Source: Collinsella sp. BA40
GTDB taxonomy: Bacteria; Actinomycetota; Coriobacteriia; Coriobacteriales; Coriobacteriaceae
Direction: 5' to 3'
NCBI RefSeq assembly: GCF_008014645.1
Contig: NZ_VOWY01000016.1
Location: 1 to 64,000 of the forward strand
DNA length: 64,000 nt
Below, piece after piece: positions 61,279 through 64,000 of this stretch (positions are counted from its first letter, which is position 1; every line of letters begins with the position of its first letter). The translations under genes were made by a program, and so were the position numbers. The notes below the pieces were generated by a model. The model saw only the letters and a program-made list of their open reading frames with translations. It had not been told where the DNA came from and did not search any database.

Positions 61279-62880
61279 ATGAGCACGAAGCCGTCCTATT
61301 ACATCACCACGCCCATTTACTACGTGAACGCCGACCCGCATCTGGGCACCGCGTACTCCACGATCATCGCCGACGTCCAGGCGCGCTACCGCCGCGCCGC
61401 CGGCTACAGCGTCAAGTTCCTCACCGGCATGGACGAGCACGGCCAGAAGGTCGCCGAGGCCGCCGAGAAGCACGGTATGACCCCGCAGGAGTGGTGCGAT
61501 TCCCAGGCCCCGCACTTCCATGAGCTGTGGAATGAGCTCGAGATCTCGAACGACGACTTCATCCGCACCACCGAGGAGCGCCAGAAGCGCGCCGTCCAGT
61601 ATCTGTGGGACCGCATGGAGGAGTCCGGCTACATCTACAAGGGCAGCTACGACGGCTGGTACTGCGTGCCGGACGAGACCTTCTTCACCGAGACCCAGGT
61701 CGACAAGGCCGACGAGGCCCGCGGCACCAAGGGCGAGCACCTCTGCCCCGACTGCGACCGCCCGCTCGAGCGCGTCAAGGAGGAGAGCTGGTTCTTCAAG
61801 CTCTCCGCGTTCCAGGACAAGCTGCTCGCGCTCTATGACGAGCATCCCGATTTCGTCCAGCCCGACTTCCGCATGAACGAGGTCCGCTCGTTCGTCGAGG
61901 GCGGCCTGAACGACCTCTCCGTCTCTCGCACGTCCTTCGACTGGGGTATCGAGGTGCCCTTCGATAAGGAGCACGTCACCTACGTGTGGTTCGACGCCCT
62001 CACCAACTACATGACCGCCGTGGGCTATGGCCAGGAGGGCGACGAGGCTGCGGCCGACTTCGCCTACCGCTGGCCCGCGCAGACCCACATCGTGGGCAAG
62101 GACATCATCCGCTTCCACTGCGTGATCTGGCCCGCCATGCTCATGGCGCTGGGCGAGGCCCTGCCCGAGCACGTCTTCGCCCACGGCTTCCTCACCGTGA
62201 AGAACGAGGAGACCGGCAAGGCCGAGAAGATGTCCAAGTCCCGCGGCAACGCCATCGCCCCGCGCGAGGTCATCGAGAAGCTGGGCGTCGAGGGCTACCG
62301 CTATTACTTCATGACCGACGTCACCCCCGGCACCGACGGCGCCATCAGCTTCGGCCGCATGGAGCAGGTCTACAACGCCGACCTGGCCAACAGCTGGGGC
62401 AACCTCATCTCGCGCTCGACCAACATGTGCATCAAGTACTTCGAGGGCGCCACGCCCGAGCGTGACGCCGCTGCCGCCGGCTATGCCGAGAACCCGCTGG
62501 CGGCGACCGCCGAGGGCATCTTCGACCGTTATGCTGCCAAGATGGAGGCCTTCGCCTACGGCGATGCCGCCAAGGAGATCATGGACCTGGTCCACGCTGC
62601 CAACCACTACATCGAGGACTCCGAGCCCTGGACGCTTGCGAAGGACCCCGCCAAGGCCGGCGAGCTCGCCAACGTGATCTGGAACCTGCTCGAGGCGATT
62701 CGCATCTCCGCGCACCTGCTCATGCCGCTCATGCCGAGCACGAGCGCCGAGGCCCTGCGCCGCATCGGCTGCGAGGCGGAAGGCCTGACCGACGATATGG
62801 CCGCTGCCTGCGCCTGGGGCCAGCTCGCCGCCGGCCTGCCGGTGGAGAAGGGCGAGGCGCTCTTCCCCCGCCTGGGTTAA
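61279..62880 (+). CDS. metG: Methionine-tRNA ligase
   Basis: A class I synthetase of 533 residues that charges tRNA-Met. The HIGH-like motif is HLGTAY (DPHLGTAYSTI), the KMSKS loop is EKMSKSRGN, and the connecting domain holds a CPDC zinc half-knuckle. The C-terminal helical anticodon domain ends ALFPRLG, so there is no EMAPII-type dimerisation tail, which gives the short length. The ATG lies eleven bases after GAGGGAAGGG. No T-box leader was recognised upstream. rsmA follows. Confidence 0.95.
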   Translation: MSTKPSYYITTPIYYVNADPHLGTAYSTIIADVQARYRRAAGYSVKFLTGMDEHGQKVAEAAEKHGMTPQEWCDSQAPHFHELWNELEISNDDFIRTTEERQKRAVQYLWDRMEESGYIYKGSYDGWYCVPDETFFTETQVDKADEARGTKGEHLCPDCDRPLERVKEESWFFKLSAFQDKLLALYDEHPDFVQPDFRMNEVRSFVEGGLNDLSVSRTSFDWGIEVPFDKEHVTYVWFDALTNYMTAVGYGQEGDEAAADFAYRWPAQTHIVGKDIIRFHCVIWPAMLMALGEALPEHVFAHGFLTVKNEETGKAEKMSKSRGNAIAPREVIEKLGVEGYRYYFMTDVTPGTDGAISFGRMEQVYNADLANSWGNLISRSTNMCIKYFEGATPERDAAAAGYAENPLAATAEGIFDRYAAKMEAFAYGDAAKEIMDLVHAANHYIEDSEPWTLAKDPAKAGELANVIWNLLEAIRISAHLLMPLMPSTSAEALRRIGCEAEGLTDDMAAACAWGQLAAGLPVEKGEALFPRLG

Positions 62881-63025
62881 TCGACCTGCTCGACCACCCG
62901 GGGCACCCGACCCTGCCGCCTGACCGTCGCCTGCGCGTCTCAAGCGCGCTGCGTTTCGCGTTCGCGGCGATCTCGGGCGCTTCGGGCGGTCGTTTTCTTT
63001 GCTGAGCTTTTGAATGGAGCGGCCT

Positions 63026-63916
63026 ATGACTACCTCCCCGCTTGCGAACCCTACGGCCACGCGCGAGATGCTCGAGGCGTTCGGGCTGGCAACCAAGCAT
63101 CGCCTGGGCCAAAATTTCCTCATCGACAACCACGTCATCGAGCACATCATGGCGCTGGCCGAGCTCGATGGAACCGAGCGCGTGCTCGAGGTGGGCCCGG
63201 GTATCGGTACGCTCACGCTCGCGCTCCTGCAGGAGGCTGCGCGCGTGACGTCCATCGAGATGGATGCCGAGCTCGAACCGGTGCTTTCGGCTCACGCCAT
63301 GGATCATTCGAACTTCCGCTTCATCATGGGCGACGCCCTGACGCTCCCGCCCGCGGCGGTCGCCGAGGCGCTGGACGGCGAGCCCGAGCTGCTCGTGGCG
63401 AACCTGCCCTACAACGTGGCAGCCACCATTATCCTGCAGTTCTTCCAGACCATGCCGACGCTCCGCCGCGCCGTGGTGATGGTACAGAAAGAGGTGGCCG
63501 ACCGCATCGCCGCGGTGCCGGGCACCAAGGCGTTTGGCGCCTACACGGCCAAGCTCGGCCTGTACGGCGAGGTCACGGGCCGCTTCGAGGTGCCGCCGCG
63601 CTGCTTCATGCCCGCGCCGCACGTCGACTCCGCGGTGGTGCGCATCGATCGCCTGGCCGGCGGGTCCGTGTGCGAGCTGCTGGCCGACGGCGCCGACCGC
63701 GCCCGGATCGCCCGCGTGATCGAGGCGGCCTTCGCCCAGCGCCGCAAGACCATCCGCAACTCCATGTCGGCCATCGGCTTCGATAAGGCGCAGCTCGACG
63801 AGGCCTTCGCCGCCTGCGGCATCGCGCCCGCCGCGCGCGCCGAGTCGCTGCAGGTCGAGGACTTCATCCGCTTGGCCGCCGCGCTGTCGCACGCGGCGGG
63901 GGATGCCGCATGCTAG
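63026..63916 (+). CDS. rsmA: 16S rRNA (adenine(1518)-N6/adenine(1519)-N6)-dimethyltransferase
   Basis: KsgA/RsmA dimethylates two adjacent adenines in the 3' hairpin of 16S rRNA as a late 30S checkpoint. The 296 residues have the GQNFLID start, SAM motif VLEVGPGIGTLT, the catalytic NLPY (VANLPYNVAAT) and QKEVADRI, then the C-terminal helical domain. The ATG at 63026 follows GGAGCGG; an in-frame ATG at 63014 is possible. The last seven bases overlap the next gene. The 145-base gap after metG shows no extra gene. Confidence 0.95.
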   Translation: MTTSPLANPTATREMLEAFGLATKHRLGQNFLIDNHVIEHIMALAELDGTERVLEVGPGIGTLTLALLQEAARVTSIEMDAELEPVLSAHAMDHSNFRFIMGDALTLPPAAVAEALDGEPELLVANLPYNVAATIILQFFQTMPTLRRAVVMVQKEVADRIAAVPGTKAFGAYTAKLGLYGEVTGRFEVPPRCFMPAPHVDSAVVRIDRLAGGSVCELLADGADRARIARVIEAAFAQRRKTIRNSMSAIGFDKAQLDEAFAACGIAPAARAESLQVEDFIRLAAALSHAAGDAAC

Positions 63917-64000
63917 CCGCGCCCCAGGCGTCGTACGACCCGCGCTTCGAGCTGGCGTTCTACAAGAAAAAGAAGCGCTTCGAGGCGCCTGTCCCTGCAG
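63910..64000 (+). CDS. Partial gene of unknown function (window edge)
   Basis: An open frame begins with ATG at 63910, overlapping the rsmA stop, and runs to the window edge for 30 codons (starts MLAAPQASYDPRFELAFY, then KKKKRF). The Lys-rich stretch and the overlap suggest a true coupled gene, but it is too short to identify. In related genomes a kinase for isoprenoid synthesis may follow rsmA, but that is not shown here. Confidence 0.5.
   Translation, partial: MLAAPQASYDPRFELAFYKKKKRFEAPVPA

Overview
The window is G+C-rich, densely packed chromosomal DNA from a Gram-positive actinobacterium. It most resembles a gut Coriobacteriia member such as Collinsella. This rests on codon and base composition, long surface glycosidases with MucBP, FIVAR, CBM32 and SLH modules or a LAQTG sorting signal, a monoderm Tad pilus locus without a secretin, and a T-box-controlled pheST. 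The genus is an inference; no rRNA gene is present to settle it.

Layout: (1) 1-10.5 kb holds housekeeping genes: a YitT membrane protein, RecQ, MetA, a large M16C peptidase, a DMT exporter and a Crp/Fnr regulator. Between metA and the peptidase lies a non-coding array of about eight 70-bp degenerate direct repeats. (2) 10.7-24.3 kb holds an SPFH protein, two very large exported glycosidases (GH123-like and GH20), an M32 carboxypeptidase with an unusual Cys/His-rich N-terminal tail, a membrane-anchored Ntn hydrolase and a ccdA-tlpA thiol-redox pair. The glycosidases suggest removal of terminal GalNAc, GlcNAc or lacto-N-biose from mucin or milk-type glycans at the cell surface. (3) 24.5-37.3 kb holds the Phe T-box with pheS and pheT, a zinc-dependent phospholipase C-like protein, a DUF559-type nuclease-like protein, pyruvate kinase, a P2A calcium ATPase and RsgA. 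(4) 37.6-46.9 kb is one tightly overlapping Tad/Flp pilus operon: CpaB-, TadZ-, TadA-, TadB- and TadC-like proteins, two small Flp-type pilins, TadE/TadG-type pseudopilins and a terminal DUF192 protein. (5) tRNA-Phe, a cytoplasmic GH5-like protein that lacks the usual acid/base Glu, and rsmI follow.

(6) 49.4-60.6 kb is a defence island read leftward: hsdM, an AlbA_2 (Schlafen-type) regulator, hsdS, a GIY-YIG/DUF4357 nuclease, an XRE regulator with an ImmA/IrrE peptidase, a DUF4417 protein, a toxin-domain-like ORF overlapping an immunity-like ORF, and hsdR. Its centre is visibly lower in G+C than its surroundings, which suggests acquisition. hsdS carries a (CT)11.5 tract and a 12-bp triplication, and the AlbA_2 gene carries a 12-bp repeat in more than five copies. 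Together they look like length-variable switches. (7) 60.9-64 kb returns to housekeeping: a small L7/L12-CTD-like protein, metG, rsmA and the start of an unidentified gene.

The best candidates for undescribed biology are the DUF4417/toxin-like/immunity module inside the type I R-M locus, the paired ~31-bp inverted arms at two distant intergenic sites, the 70-bp array, and the Cys/His-rich tail on the M32 peptidase.
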